The notes beneath the pieces were generated by a model. It was not told the origin of the DNA. It made no database searches and saw nothing but the letters and a program-made list of their open reading frames with translations. The position numbers and the translations under genes were made by a program. Shown in pieces: positions 5,897 to 14,248 of a stretch of 17,686 nt of DNA. Position 1 is the first letter of the stretch. Each line of letters starts with the position of its first letter. Source of the stretch: Desulfurococcales archaeon (GTDB lineage: Archaea > Thermoproteota > Thermoprotei_A > CAZTBM01 > SZUA-1508); assembly GCA_015661855.1 (NCBI GenBank), contig DQVH01000125.1:1-17686 (forward strand), in the 5' to 3' direction.

Positions 5897-5972
5897 AAGC
5901 TATCACGCTACATATTCGACTATGTCTAGTATTATCAGTTTTAAGTTAGTTTACTATTAAACGTTTCCTACA

Positions 5973-7841
5973 TTAATACCTGATTTTGACTATACAGGGT
6001 TCACTTGTACAATCCTTTACTACACTAAAACCTCTAGGTAGGTAGTGTATTGCCTGTTTAATTACGTCAACTCTATTTAACTGAGTATACCCTGAAATAC
6101 ATTTAGCTATGTAGTCTAGGTTTTTCGGCTCACTTATACTAAACGATATTTTTATTGCAGTATTAGCTATTATTGCTTCATCTAGATCTAGTGGTTGCTG
6201 AGTAATAATGATGAAGCCTATACCATACTTTCTACTCTCCATAATAAGTCTACCTATGAGTGATGGACTACTAGTACCCCTCTTTACAATTCTATGTGCT
6301 TCATCTACTACAATATACCTTTCAATACCTAAATCTGATTTAGTAAAACCCTTTAAGTACATGTAGTGTGCTATCTTCCTTAAAAGAACCTCTGTTATAA
6401 TTGCTTTTACCTGATCGCCCGGAACTTTAGCTAATGCTATAGTGCATGGCTTTCTAAGAATTCTCTCAAATGGTATTGTTGTTTCAAGAAATACTGATGA
6501 AGCTAACAACCTTATGTATGGTTTTAGACTTTCATATCTACTTCTCTCAGATGCATTTCTCGCACTCTCTATTCTATCCTCTATTACCCGTAGTAGCGTT
6601 GTAAATGTTGGTACTCTATTACTCCAAGTCTCTGGTAAATCACTTTCAATACCACACCTACTATACGCTTCCTCTAAAACCTCCTCTAGTGTAACTCTTT
6701 GTAAACTTCCTAATCTGAAAATTCTTTGGAGAGTATCCGCTACTTGAACTATTCTCTCACGTGGGCTAACACCATCAAGATCTAGTGGGTTAACTGAAAT
6801 TTCATCAGCATAAACTACTTCACCTTGAATTGAACGAATTAAGTCAACATATTCGTTATGGGAGTCTATTATTAAACATGGAATACCATAGTTATCCAGT
6901 AGCTCCTTAACTAAGTATTTTGCAAGCGAAGACTTACCCGTACCACTACTACCAACAATTAGTATGTGTGGATTTGTTTGACTCCTTAAATTCAGTATAT
7001 ATTTTCCAACTGATGTACGCCAGTACCAAATATCATGGTGCATTTTCGGATGACCTATAGGTATACCAGTCCACATGTTACTTGGTGTACCATACGATAG
7101 TACTGCTTGAATATCACCTAAAACAATACCTTTACCCTTACTCAAACCTTTAACAGTCTTCACTATACTAGGCTTTACCGGATGGAATAGTACAGCCAGT
7201 ATTATTGGTAAACCCACCCACGAAGAAAATGAGAGTAAAATGCTTAGATAGTTATAACCTCTTACACTTAAAAACACAAGTATAAGGTAGATAATAACTC
7301 CAACAAAGTATATGGTAGCATTAATTGTGTAAATACCCAGCTTAAACACTATAATAGTGGAGATAGTTAAACCAGCAACTAAGTATACTACATTTACTCT
7401 AAGAGTACTCTTAACATTTCTAATAATACTACTAACACTAATACCCTTTATATATACTAATAGGATGTCCCCTTTATCCCTAATAATAAAGTACTTTAAA
7501 TAGTATGAGAGTGGAATACTTAGTAAAAGCAGTATTATGTATAGTGGTGTTATAAGTAATTCTAGAACAGTAGTCTGATACAGTATCACTGAAACATCGT
7601 GGTAGACTGTACATAATATACCTAGTATAGTGTATAGTGAAAGCCAAGTACATAGGGTAATGATGTATGAGATTAAAGGTGAATTCAGAAATACAGCACC
7701 AATATAGAATAGTAGTAGTGATAACGCTATAAAACTAGTATTACTGATCATTATGGTGTGAGTGTAAACTAGCATCATTACTATAGATACTAGTGAAACC
7801 ACATACCATAATACTATTCTCCACGATAAACTATTCAACAC
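5973..7841 (-). CDS. Membrane-anchored HerA/VirB4-type ATPase (CedB-like candidate)
   Basis: A 622-residue protein in two parts. Residues 1-220 hold about seven hydrophobic helices (about 9-27, 36-52, 57-80, 92-114, 148-168, 174-193, 197-219). Residues 235-622 form a RecA-like DUF87/HerA motor with Walker A GSSGTGKS (297-304), Walker B YIVVDEAH (509-516), a TQQP sensor (547-550) and an Arg-rich stretch near RLIMESRKYG that could supply the arginine finger. Soluble HerA works with NurA in end resection and has no membrane part. Membrane-fused homologues such as CedB power DNA import in the crenarchaeal Ced system. That identity is my inference; no CedA-like gene is in view. The GTG start has an AGAGG about 8 bases upstream. 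It is transcribed away from the Lhr helicase gene. Confidence 0.85.
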   Translation of the reverse strand: MLNSLSWRIVLWYVVSLVSIVMMLVYTHTIMISNTSFIALSLLLFYIGAVFLNSPLISYIITLCTWLSLYTILGILCTVYHDVSVILYQTTVLELLITPLYIILLLLSIPLSYYLKYFIIRDKGDILLVYIKGISVSSIIRNVKSTLRVNVVYLVAGLTISTIIVFKLGIYTINATIYFVGVIIYLILVFLSVRGYNYLSILLSFSSWVGLPIILAVLFHPVKPSIVKTVKGLSKGKGIVLGDIQAVLSYGTPSNMWTGIPIGHPKMHHDIWYWRTSVGKYILNLRSQTNPHILIVGSSGTGKSSLAKYLVKELLDNYGIPCLIIDSHNEYVDLIRSIQGEVVYADEISVNPLDLDGVSPRERIVQVADTLQRIFRLGSLQRVTLEEVLEEAYSRCGIESDLPETWSNRVPTFTTLLRVIEDRIESARNASERSRYESLKPYIRLLASSVFLETTIPFERILRKPCTIALAKVPGDQVKAIITEVLLRKIAHYMYLKGFTKSDLGIERYIVVDEAHRIVKRGTSSPSLIGRLIMESRKYGIGFIIITQQPLDLDEAIIANTAIKISFSISEPKNLDYIAKCISGYTQLNRVDVIKQAIHYLPRGFSVVKDCTSEPCIVKIRY

Positions 7842-7865
7842 TAATCCATCCTCTAAGAGAACAGT

Positions 7866-7890
7866 ATACTCAATCTAACTTTTATATAGC
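7866..7890. promoter_or_regulatory. Overlapping divergent TATA region between the HerA-like and Lhr genes
   Basis: The 111-base gap between the two start codons contains a run reading ACTTTTATATAGC on the plus strand, which is GCTATATAAAAGT on the minus strand. It can act as a TATA box in either direction. On the minus side it lies about 30-45 bases before the GTG at 7841. On the plus side it implies a leader of about 40-50 bases for the helicase gene, containing the purine-rich GAGGGAGAGAGGG (7921-7933). That stretch is too far (about 20 bases) from the ATG for a normal ribosome binding site. Confidence 0.5.
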
Positions 7891-7952
7891 TTATATACTA
7901 TACACTCGATGGTGTAGGTAGAGGGAGAGAGGGTAGAAAAGTATAGTTAGCT

Positions 7953-10826
7953 ATGGAGGGTATAGAGTACCCGTTTAACTTATTAGATAGAAGATTAGTC
8001 AAGGTTATAACTAGTTTAGGCTATTCAAGACCAACACTTATCCAGAAAAAGGCTATACCAATTGTACTAAGTGGTGTAAATACATTAATAGTGTCACCTA
8101 CAGGAACAGGTAAAACTGAAGCTGCACTCTTCCCAATATACAGTAGAATACTAGAGTTGAGGGATAGAGGAGTAAGTGGAGGTTTAAAAGCACTATATGT
8201 TACACCACTTAGAGCATTAAATAGGGATATACTTAGTAGAATGGAGTATATAGCTTCACTAGTAGGTATATCAATAGCTGTAAGGCATGGTGATACACCG
8301 AGAAGTGAGAGACGTAAAATAGATGAGCAGCCACCCGATATACTAATAACAACACCTGAAACACTACAATTCATTCTCGTAAATAAACGGCTTAGACAAT
8401 TCTTAAAATCTGTAAGATGGGTTGTTGTCGATGAACTTCACGAACTACTAGATGATAAGAGGGGTATACAGTTAAGTGTAGCACTAGAGAGACTACAGAG
8501 GATATCACATTATAGTATTCAGAGAATAGGCTTATCAGCTACAATATCATCAATTGGTGAAGCTAAGAATTATCTAACTGGAGGTAGACTATGTGAGGTA
8601 GTCGTATCAGATCAAATGAAACGTGTAGATATAAGAGTATGTTTACCTAAAACTATACCAGAAGATGAAATACTAGCTGAAGAGCTGCAGGTAAGTTCAG
8701 ATTATGCTTCAAAATTAAGATACATTGTAGAAGCCATTAGAAATGTTAAGGCAGCACTAATATTCACTAACACTAGAGATACTGCTGAAGCATTAACTTC
8801 AAAACTTAAACAGATTATAGGGGATAAGGTTAGAGTACATCACGGTAGTCTATCAAGGAGTGAGAGAGTAGAAGTTGAAAATGCTATAAAGAATGGCTTA
8901 ATAAAAGCTATAGTCGCTACATCATCACTAGAGTTAGGTATAGATATAGGAAGAGTAGATTTAGTAATACAATACTCCTCACCTAGACAAGCAGTAAAAC
9001 TGCTACAGAGAGTTGGTAGATCAGGTCATACAGAGTTGGGTGTATCTCGAGGAGTAATAGTCACACTAAATACTATAGATGATATCCTTGAATCAGCAGT
9101 ACTAGCTAGGAGAGCAGCAAATTACGAGTTAGAATCACACACTATCCCAAGTAAGCCATACGATGTACTAGCACATCAAATAATTGGATTACTTCTTGAA
9201 AGAGATGGAGTTACAAGTATAAATGAAATATACGATATCATTGTAGATGCATACCCCTATAGAGATTTAACATTTGATGAATTGAGAAAGGTTATAGAGC
9301 AGCTCTCTACACAGGGACTAGTAAAACTCTATGGTAATGGGGATACTGTAAAGTTAGGTTATGGATCGATAAAATACTACTTTGAGACTTCAATGATACC
9401 CGATATTAGACAGTATAGAGTAGTTGACGCTATAACTAGGAGAACTATAGGCTACTTAGATGAAGACTTTGTCATCTCAACATGTAGTATTGGTAGTCTG
9501 CTCATACTCTCAGGTAGAGTATGGAAGATAATAAGTATTGATCATGAGAATTTAAAGGTAAATGTTGAACCTACAAATTCATCAGCAGGAATACTACCGT
9601 CATGGACTGGAGAGTACATACCAGTAGACTACAAGGTTGCTAGAGAGGTTGGAGCATTAAAGAGACTACTACTTAGAGTAGTTCAGGGTGATAATAAAGT
9701 ATACAATCTCCTAAAGAGAAACTATAATCTTGACGAGAATAGCTGGTGTAAAATATTACACGTTATAGGTGAACATTATAAGAGAGGATACCCTGTACCC
9801 ACAGATAAAGATATATTAGTAGAAAAGGCTGGAAAACTCATAATAATACACGTACATTTAGGAACAAAGGGTAATAGAGGTTTATCACTACTACTTAAGA
9901 AGATAATAAGCTGTAAACTAGGTGTAAGTGTAGCTGTAAAGTCTGGAGCATACCATATAGTACTCTTAACAGCACACCCAATTAGTATTGACTCTCTCAA
10001 AACAGTATTCGATACACTTACCAGTCTAGGTAGTGAAGATTTAGAGAATACAATAGTAGATTTAGTTAGAGATACAGGCTTCTACTTATGGCGTTTAATT
10101 AATGTAGCGAAGAGGTTTGGGATAATATCTAGAGATGCTAGTGTAAGAGAGTTTAAGGCTATAGCTAAAACTCTTAATAATACTGTTATCGAAGAGGAAG
10201 CTATTAAGGAGATAAAAGTGTATGATATAGACTTAAACGCTATCTGTAACCTAATATCGTTAATTAAGAATGGTAGAGTGAAAATACACTATGTTGAGTC
10301 GAGTAATGAAACTCTATCACCACTCTCAAGTGAGGTACTGAAAACACCACAGTTCATAGCATTCATGGACGTTACAGTGAGTACACCATTAATACTCGAA
10401 ATGGTTAAGAGGAGACTAGAGAATACAAGAGTTAAACTAGTCTGCTTAATGTGTGGTAAATGGTCTTCAATAGAGAAAGTAGGTAATCTACCTGATAGAA
10501 TAGTGTGCCCCAAGTGTAATTCAGGTTTTATTGCAGTTACTAAAGATATCGAGTTAAACCTCGAAAACATAGTTAAAAAGAAGCTTCGTAAAGGTAAACT
10601 CGTAGGCGAAGAAAAACTAGTATATGAGGAAGCTAGAAAATCAGCTACACTAGTACTAACCTACGGTAAAGTAGCAGTAATAGCCTTAGCAGCTAAAGGT
10701 ATAGGGCCTAAAACAGCAGCCAAAATCATAGGTAAACTCTCACTTGGAGAAACAGAATTTTATAAAGCCATAATTGAAGCTGAAAGAAACTATCTAAAGA
10801 CCAGAATGTTTTGGAGAAATACTTAA
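7953..10826 (+). CDS. lhr: Lhr-family ATP-dependent superfamily 2 helicase
   Basis: A 957-residue protein with all SF2 motifs: Q-motif region LIQKKAIP (29-36), motif I SPTGTGKT (48-55), Ia TPLRALN (84-90), II DELH (160-163), III GLSAT (193-197), IV LIFTNTRDTAE (269-279), V VATSSLELGID (321-331) and VI QRVGRSGH (352-359). The winged-helix and domain-4 region typical of the Lhr core follows. Near the end are a four-Cys zinc site (C831, C834, C852, C855) and a helix-hairpin-helix-like stretch (AAKGIGPKTAAKI). Lhr enzymes unwind DNA and RNA-DNA hybrids and are linked to repair and, in archaea, RNA metabolism. An in-frame stop at 7944-7946 excludes a longer start. Which archaeal Lhr subgroup it belongs to needs a tree. 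Confidence 0.93.
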   Translation: MEGIEYPFNLLDRRLVKVITSLGYSRPTLIQKKAIPIVLSGVNTLIVSPTGTGKTEAALFPIYSRILELRDRGVSGGLKALYVTPLRALNRDILSRMEYIASLVGISIAVRHGDTPRSERRKIDEQPPDILITTPETLQFILVNKRLRQFLKSVRWVVVDELHELLDDKRGIQLSVALERLQRISHYSIQRIGLSATISSIGEAKNYLTGGRLCEVVVSDQMKRVDIRVCLPKTIPEDEILAEELQVSSDYASKLRYIVEAIRNVKAALIFTNTRDTAEALTSKLKQIIGDKVRVHHGSLSRSERVEVENAIKNGLIKAIVATSSLELGIDIGRVDLVIQYSSPRQAVKLLQRVGRSGHTELGVSRGVIVTLNTIDDILESAVLARRAANYELESHTIPSKPYDVLAHQIIGLLLERDGVTSINEIYDIIVDAYPYRDLTFDELRKVIEQLSTQGLVKLYGNGDTVKLGYGSIKYYFETSMIPDIRQYRVVDAITRRTIGYLDEDFVISTCSIGSLLILSGRVWKIISIDHENLKVNVEPTNSSAGILPSWTGEYIPVDYKVAREVGALKRLLLRVVQGDNKVYNLLKRNYNLDENSWCKILHVIGEHYKRGYPVPTDKDILVEKAGKLIIIHVHLGTKGNRGLSLLLKKIISCKLGVSVAVKSGAYHIVLLTAHPISIDSLKTVFDTLTSLGSEDLENTIVDLVRDTGFYLWRLINVAKRFGIISRDASVREFKAIAKTLNNTVIEEEAIKEIKVYDIDLNAICNLISLIKNGRVKIHYVESSNETLSPLSSEVLKTPQFIAFMDVTVSTPLILEMVKRRLENTRVKLVCLMCGKWSSIEKVGNLPDRIVCPKCNSGFIAVTKDIELNLENIVKKKLRKGKLVGEEKLVYEEARKSATLVLTYGKVAVIALAAKGIGPKTAAKIIGKLSLGETEFYKAIIEAERNYLKTRMFWRNT

Positions 10827-10982
10827 TTAAGTAATTAACATTCTAACCCTCAACACAATAACCACTAACTTAGCTTACGAAATTATAATAGTTAACTCAA
10901 CTACTCTATAGTTAACATTCGCATCTCATTCTACTTAGATTATTCTACTTAGGGTTTAAGTTAATTTAGGAAGTATAGGTGA

Positions 10983-11040
10983 ATTTATAAGAATACAAGA
11001 TTTAAACATACGGGCAGTCGGGTTTCAAGTCCGTAGGGAG
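10983..11040 (+). promoter_or_regulatory. Promoter and GC-rich leader of the Mrp-like operon
   Basis: A TATA-like ATTTATAAG (10983-10991) is followed about 20 bases later by an unusually GC-rich stretch (11011-11040) directly before the first gene of the operon. Bases 11010-11015 (ACGGGC) can pair with 11029-11034 (GTCCGT, one G-U), giving a small hairpin in the likely 5' leader. The GGGAG at 11036-11040 is about 12 bases from the ATG, a loose ribosome binding site. The remaining part of the gap, 10827-10980, is AT-rich with a repeated TAGTTAAC word, and I see nothing else in it. Confidence 0.4.
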
Positions 11041-11052
11041 AAGTATATAACC

Positions 11053-12945
11053 ATGAATACTATAACTATCGAGTTAATCTATAGCGGGTTAGTAGAGTTC
11101 ACTTTAGCTCTATCCCTAGTATCTATAGTATTATCTTTAGTTAGAAGAACTTACATTTATGTACCACTAGTAATATCGATTTACCTATGTATAGTAGGTA
11201 TTATAGCAGTGAGTACACTATTCTATGTTGAGTCTCCATACATACTAATTACTATAGTTGAACCGGTTATTGGTATTGGTAGATTAGATCTGGTATTGAA
11301 TACTATAAATGCTGTATTCTTACTATCATTTACCCTCATAGGGATTCCAGTAGTATTCTATAGTTTAGAGTACCTTACCCACCACCATAAACATGAAGAT
11401 CCAAGGCATTACTGGTTTTATTTAAGTACCTCATACCTATTTACATTAATCTACCTCTTGTCAAATAACTTTCTAATTTTCTTATTCTCACTAGATGCGA
11501 TGATTGTTTTTCTAGGACTACTGATAGCATTTGATAGAACATATGTTAGAGCAAGAGTAGCTGCTAGAATATATATTATAATGGGTTTACTAGCGAGCGC
11601 TCTAATAATAATGTCTCTATCGATAATCTTTTTCGAAATTGGGGTATTCAGTTTTACCGAGTTAAGAGAGAAAATTAAGCTAGCAGATAGTACGTTAACA
11701 CTACTTTCCGCATTAATACTAGGCTTAATAGGTTTTGCTATAAAGTCTGGTATTGTTCCATTTCATTCATGGCTTCCACTAGCTCACGCGGAAGCACCTA
11801 CACCTATATCAGCATTGCTAAGTGGCTTCATAGTTAATACAGGTATCTATGGTACATTAATGTTGACTACAAGTGTTAATATAGTAAATGATATTATAGT
11901 CTTACTCATTACATTACTAGGTCTTACATCAGTTATTTATGGTGCTGTAATGGCTTTAGCACAGGATGATATAAAGAGGCTTTTCGCATATAGTACTATA
12001 AGTTATATGGGCTACGTATTCGTCATGGTAGCTTCTCTACATAAGTATGTACAACCCTATAATATGGATTATAAGGTGTTGGGGGTAGTAATTTTATCTT
12101 CAATACTACTATTTCTACTAAACCATTCAATAGCTAAAGCTACACTATTCTTTATAGCAGGTAACATAATATCACATATAGGTACAAGGAATATTAATAG
12201 AATGGGCGGCTTATATAAGGAGATGAAGTTAGACTATATAGCATTACTTTTTGCATCAATGGTACTTATAGGGTTACCTCCAACTATAGGTTTTCAATCA
12301 AAAGTACTCTACCATACATCAGTATTAGGTAGCGGGCATGGTATGCCGTTACTTGAACTATCTATAGCTATATTCTCTACAGTATTAACAACAAGTTACT
12401 TACTAAAACCACTCTATAAGGGGTTTATAAGAGATACAGTGTACACTAAGTACTATAAGGTTACGGTAAGGTATAGAGAGAAAATACCTGGATTAATGGT
12501 GTACCCTCTATATATTTTAGTTTTATCAGCGTTCATTATAGGTTTATGGTGGGAGTTTGTACTAGCTATGATAAAGAGTAGTGGAGTTTATATGGGTGTT
12601 CCGATAGAGTACATACTTAATAGTCTTACTGGGACACTACTAATAATATTCTATACACCTCCTACGATTAGTGTGTTCCCCAATATAATTACTACCATAC
12701 TAGCAATAGCTATAACTCCACTATCATTACTCATAGGATTCTGGTTATGGACGCATATTGAGAAGATAAGTTATGAATTTCATAAACTAGCTCACATAAT
12801 ATGCCATGTATACGTATTAAATCGTATTAGGAGAACTCTCTACTCTACTGTTAATGTATTGGAGGCTATTGAGGATAATTACTGGTTTACACTTGTTATC
12901 TCACTAACACTCCTCCTAGTATTAGTGATAACACTTTTAAGCTAA
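11053..12945 (+). CDS. Antiporter-like membrane subunit (NuoL/M/N, MrpA-N/MbhH superfamily)
   Basis: A 630-residue multi-spanning membrane protein of the proton-translocating family shared by complex I (NuoL/M/N), Mrp antiporters and membrane-bound hydrogenases. The hallmark block is PFHSWLPLAHAEAPTPISAL (236-255), preceded by Lys231 in FAIKSG, followed by QDDIKRLFAYSTISYMG (304-320), Lys362 in NHSIAKATLFF and GLPPTIGFQSK (407-417). At the place of the usual Glu in transmembrane helix 5 the protein has Asp148 (FLFSLDAMIVFLG). The extra C-terminal length (after about 500) holds further helices and ends in a membrane span. It is first gene of a four-gene operon resembling MrpA (N-terminal part), B, C and D. 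Transport direction and ion (H+ or Na+) cannot be told from sequence. Confidence 0.88.
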   Translation: MNTITIELIYSGLVEFTLALSLVSIVLSLVRRTYIYVPLVISIYLCIVGIIAVSTLFYVESPYILITIVEPVIGIGRLDLVLNTINAVFLLSFTLIGIPVVFYSLEYLTHHHKHEDPRHYWFYLSTSYLFTLIYLLSNNFLIFLFSLDAMIVFLGLLIAFDRTYVRARVAARIYIIMGLLASALIIMSLSIIFFEIGVFSFTELREKIKLADSTLTLLSALILGLIGFAIKSGIVPFHSWLPLAHAEAPTPISALLSGFIVNTGIYGTLMLTTSVNIVNDIIVLLITLLGLTSVIYGAVMALAQDDIKRLFAYSTISYMGYVFVMVASLHKYVQPYNMDYKVLGVVILSSILLFLLNHSIAKATLFFIAGNIISHIGTRNINRMGGLYKEMKLDYIALLFASMVLIGLPPTIGFQSKVLYHTSVLGSGHGMPLLELSIAIFSTVLTTSYLLKPLYKGFIRDTVYTKYYKVTVRYREKIPGLMVYPLYILVLSAFIIGLWWEFVLAMIKSSGVYMGVPIEYILNSLTGTLLIIFYTPPTISVFPNIITTILAIAITPLSLLIGFWLWTHIEKISYEFHKLAHIICHVYVLNRIRRTLYSTVNVLEAIEDNYWFTLVISLTLLLVLVITLLS

Positions 12946-12985
12946 CTCTACTTATAGTTAGTGGCTGACACCACCTTGTTCATAT

Positions 12986-13801
12986 ATGTGTTGGATTGGT
13001 ACCATGCTTCTAAAATTAAAGGTTATAGGGGTACTAGTAGTTACAGTGATAGCTGTAGTGGTGTCAGCTATATTAACAGTTAACAATATCACCTTAATAC
13101 CTGTGAGAAGCGACCTTAATACTCTATCTAAGTGGATACTCTCCTTCTCATACAATCCACTACACCCACTATTTACAGCATTAACGCCAGCCATAGTAAA
13201 TGCTATTGTATGGGATTATCGTAGTATTGATACATTCTTTGAGACATCAGTATTATTTGCAGCAGTAATAGGGGCTATCGTAATATACTATGAGTATTTA
13301 TATGAGAAACCACCTAGAGGTAAAGGTCTCTCACCAATTGTAAAGAGTGTAGTGAAAATTTCAATGTTTATTGCAGTAGGGTTAGGTTTAGCTATTGCAC
13401 TAAAAGGCCACATGACCCCCGCTGGAGGATTTCAGGGAGGTACTGTAGCAGCTGCAATAATATACATCATGTCCATGACCTACTCACTTCACTGGCTCTA
13501 CATACGCAATATAAGACAGGTAAGTATGCTAACTTTTAGAACGTGTGGTCTTATAAGTTTAGTAATTGTAGCCATACTACCTATACTAGTAGGATTGCTT
13601 ACTGGATGTAATGCTTACATATTGCAGAATCAACCAAAAATTAATGCACCAATAGGATATAGTTATGATGTTGGTGACTATAGAGTTTCACTAACAATAC
13701 TAATGTTTAATATTTTTGAGTTCCTCATAGTATTAGCCGCATTTACACTACTATTAATGATACTTAGTATTGCTAGTATGGAGAAGAGGTTTCCAGAGTA
13801 A
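12986..13801 (+). CDS. Fused MrpA-C-terminal/MbhE-like and MnhB (MrpB/MbhF) subunit
   Basis: A 271-residue membrane protein that joins two modules. Residues about 60-105 contain PAIVNAIVWDYRSIDTFFE, the MbhE or MrpA-C-terminal (DUF4040) signature, with helices on both sides. Residues about 120-268 are an MnhB domain with the hallmark GHMTPAGGFQGG (141-152). In Mbh these are two genes, and in bacterial Mrp the first module is the tail of MrpA. MnhB-type subunits form part of the ion path between the antiporter subunits. The start may be ATG at 12986 or the in-frame ATG at 13004 (residue 7); no good ribosome binding site decides it. The stop overlaps the next start (TAATG). Confidence 0.85.
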   Translation: MCWIGTMLLKLKVIGVLVVTVIAVVVSAILTVNNITLIPVRSDLNTLSKWILSFSYNPLHPLFTALTPAIVNAIVWDYRSIDTFFETSVLFAAVIGAIVIYYEYLYEKPPRGKGLSPIVKSVVKISMFIAVGLGLAIALKGHMTPAGGFQGGTVAAAIIYIMSMTYSLHWLYIRNIRQVSMLTFRTCGLISLVIVAILPILVGLLTGCNAYILQNQPKINAPIGYSYDVGDYRVSLTILMFNIFEFLIVLAAFTLLLMILSIASMEKRFPE

Positions 13802-14229
13802 TGAACATTACAATTTTTATGCTAAATATACTGATGGTATCCCTTATAGCAAATATAGTTATAGCTCTATATGGTCTTATATTTAAACCAAACATGATTA
13901 AGAAGATTATATCACTAACTATATTTAGTGATACAGCATCAATAATAGCTGTAGTGATAGGGTATAGGTTCGGTAAATTACCTTTACCCCCAGTCTATAT
14001 GGAGCCTAGCAACCCTGATTACATCTATGAACTTCTTAGTAGAAGTGTTGATCCATTACCACAAGCATTAGTAATAACAGCTATAGTAATAAATCTTAGC
14101 TTTATAGTATTCCTATCAGTAATAACATTAAAGCTATATGACGTCTTTGGATCAATAAACCTCCACCTAGCATTAAGGAGAGAGGTTATTGAGCGTATAG
14201 AGGCGGAGTATGAAACTTTTGAAGAGTAA
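13801..14229 (+). CDS. MnhC/MrpC/NuoK-like small membrane subunit
   Basis: A 142-residue protein with three hydrophobic helices (about 5-27, 37-55 and 88-112). It carries the family signature DPLPQALVITAIVI (84-97), matching MnhC and MbhG, relatives of NuoK. Subunits of this type sit in the membrane arm next to the antiporter-like subunits and carry acidic residues in the ion path. The C-terminus is a charged cytoplasmic tail ending EYETFEE. Its ATG overlaps the preceding stop by one base, so the two are translationally coupled, and the antiporter gene starts 20 bases downstream. Confidence 0.88.
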   Translation: MNITIFMLNILMVSLIANIVIALYGLIFKPNMIKKIISLTIFSDTASIIAVVIGYRFGKLPLPPVYMEPSNPDYIYELLSRSVDPLPQALVITAIVINLSFIVFLSVITLKLYDVFGSINLHLALRREVIERIEAEYETFEE

Positions 14230-14248
14230 TTCCACTATGGTGTAGTCT

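Noticed and set aside
5973..7841. Canonical soluble HerA of the HerA-NurA resection complex
   Set aside because: About 220 residues of membrane helices at the N-terminus and no adjacent NurA, Mre11 or Rad50 genes.
10827..10980. Rho-independent type terminator or repeat after the helicase gene
   Set aside because: Only AT-rich sequence with a twice-repeated TAGTTAAC word; no stable hairpin or convincing T-run was seen.
11011..11040. tRNA gene or tRNA fragment, suggested by TTTCAAGTCC
   Set aside because: The flanking bases do not form a 5 bp T-stem, and no acceptor, D or anticodon arm is found upstream.
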